The notes under the pieces were generated by a model. That model worked only from the letters and a program-made list of their open reading frames with translations, did not search any database and was not told where the DNA came from. Positions 5,604-6,268 of a stretch of 6,268 nucleotides of DNA are shown piece after piece. This DNA is from Xanthobacteraceae bacterium. Its GTDB lineage: Bacteria > Pseudomonadota > Alphaproteobacteria > Rhizobiales > Xanthobacteraceae. Numbering within the stretch: position 1 is the first letter of the stretch; every line of letters begins with the position of its first letter. Position numbers and translations under genes: made by a program. The stretch spans positions 1-6,268 of the forward strand of contig JASHWN010000495.1 in assembly GCA_030044035.1 (NCBI GenBank), written 5' to 3'.

Positions 5604-5613
5604 ACGGTTTACT
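5599..5613. promoter_or_regulatory. 15-bp AT-rich palindrome overlapping the PsiF-like stop codon
   Basis: AGTAAAC and GTTTACT are perfect 7-bp reverse complements on either side of a single central G. In this GC-rich region an AT-rich perfect palindrome stands out, and its half-site spacing suits a small dimeric DNA-binding protein. It includes the TAA stop at 5601-5603 and lies about 150 bp before the alpha/beta hydrolase start. It is too short to be a terminator. The operator idea is inference only. Confidence 0.3.
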
Positions 5614-5765
5614 CGCTGGGGTGAACGCTGGCACGCCGGTCCGTCGAAACGGCTAGCGGTCGGATTTGCTGCCGGAATCCCGCTACTCCGTCGCAGGCGC
5701 GGCCGATTTTACCGGCGCCGCAACCGGGCTAGACTGTTTGTCCGACCGCAAGGAGACCCCGCGCC

Positions 5766-6268
5766 ATGACCACTGCCACCCTGGAAGCCAAAACCACTAC
5801 CGACTACGACGTGAGCGACGTCGAATATCTGCGCCACGGCGACAAGCCGCTCCTGGCGCGGGTGTTCAAGCCGCGCGGGCAGGGTCCGTTCCCGGCGCTG
5901 GTCGAGTGCCACGGCGGCGCCTGGTGCATGAGCGACCGGCTGTCCGAGCACTTGCGCCACGAATATATGGCCTCGCACGGCATCGTCTCGATCGCGCTCG
6001 ATTTCCGCTCCGGCAACGAGGACCCGTATCCGGCCTCGGTGCAGGACATCAATTACGCAGTGCGCTGGACCAAGGCCAATGCGCGCGCGCTGAAGACCCA
6101 GCCAAACCTCGTCGGCCTCTCGGGCCAGTCGAGCGGCGGCCATTTGGCCATGCTGGTGGCGATGCGGCCGCGCGATCCGCGCTACGGCGCGATTGCGCTG
6201 CCGGCGGGCGCCACGGCCCAGGACGCCTCGGTGCGCTGTGTGATCATGTCCTGGCCGGTGATCAATCC
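5766..6268 (+). CDS. Alpha/beta hydrolase, HSL/BD-FAE-like esterase (3' partial)
   Basis: The first 167 residues of an alpha/beta hydrolase that runs off the window. ATG 5766 has AAGGAGA (5750-5756) 9 nt upstream. H49-G-G-A-W53 is the oxyanion-hole motif of the hormone-sensitive-lipase-like group, and G120-Q-S122-S-G124 carries the nucleophile serine. The segment DFRSGNEDPYPASVQDINYA followed by VRW is typical of this group, in which it leads into the helix before the nucleophile elbow. The acid and base of the triad (Asp and His) should lie beyond the window end. There is no signal peptide, so a cytoplasmic carboxylesterase or acyl hydrolase is expected. Substrate is unknown. The 162-nt gap from the PsiF-like gene suggests its own promoter, perhaps using TAGACT near 5730 as a -10, but that is weak. 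It belongs to a different branch from the dienelactone hydrolase gene in this window, with serine rather than cysteine as nucleophile. Confidence 0.92.
   Translation, partial: MTTATLEAKTTTDYDVSDVEYLRHGDKPLLARVFKPRGQGPFPALVECHGGAWCMSDRLSEHLRHEYMASHGIVSIALDFRSGNEDPYPASVQDINYAVRWTKANARALKTQPNLVGLSGQSSGGHLAMLVAMRPRDPRYGAIALPAGATAQDASVRCVIMSWPVIN

Overview
This high-GC window, with dense overlapping open frames and Shine-Dalgarno-led genes, looks like a chromosomal segment of an alphaproteobacterium. The order Hyphomicrobiales, in the Bradyrhizobium/Xanthobacteraceae range, is the best guess; it rests on composition and the style of the encoded proteins, not on a database search. No rRNA, tRNA, CRISPR array, transposase, integrase or phage gene is visible.

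Layout: the window opens with the C-terminal protease part of Lon (3-770, +), closed by a textbook intrinsic terminator (798-828). Next is a small secreted four-cysteine protein of unknown function (950-1342, +). A palindrome-rich 90-nt gap then leads into a likely three-gene operon: a dienelactone hydrolase family protein (1433-2215), a 97-residue DUF6295-like protein (2243-2536) and a TfdA/TauD-type Fe(II)/2-oxoglutarate dioxygenase (2604-3473). Facing it is a degraded class C beta-lactamase family gene (3482-4374, -). It lacks the signal peptide and a recognisable SxxK segment, and a single missing base disrupts its 3' end. Then come a 72-residue two-helix membrane protein (4473-4691, +), a convergent FlK-type acyl-CoA thioesterase (4723-5154, -), a small exported PsiF-like protein with a Pro/Gly-rich tail (5319-5603, +), and the first 167 codons of an HSL-like alpha/beta hydrolase (5766 to the window end, +).

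How the genes may work together: the dioxygenase and the dienelactone hydrolase form a plausible small catabolic unit. One enzyme would oxidise a substrate and the other would hydrolyse an ester or lactone, with the DUF6295-like protein as an uncharacterised partner. The substrate cannot be read from the sequence. TfdA and TfdE of 2,4-D degradation are the same two enzyme families, but the other steps of that pathway are absent here. The other genes look like independent single-gene units.

The items most worth a second look are the nested inverted repeats in front of the operon, the operon itself, and the decaying beta-lactamase gene. I see no clear evidence for a wholly new system such as a defence island, retroelement or novel RNA array.
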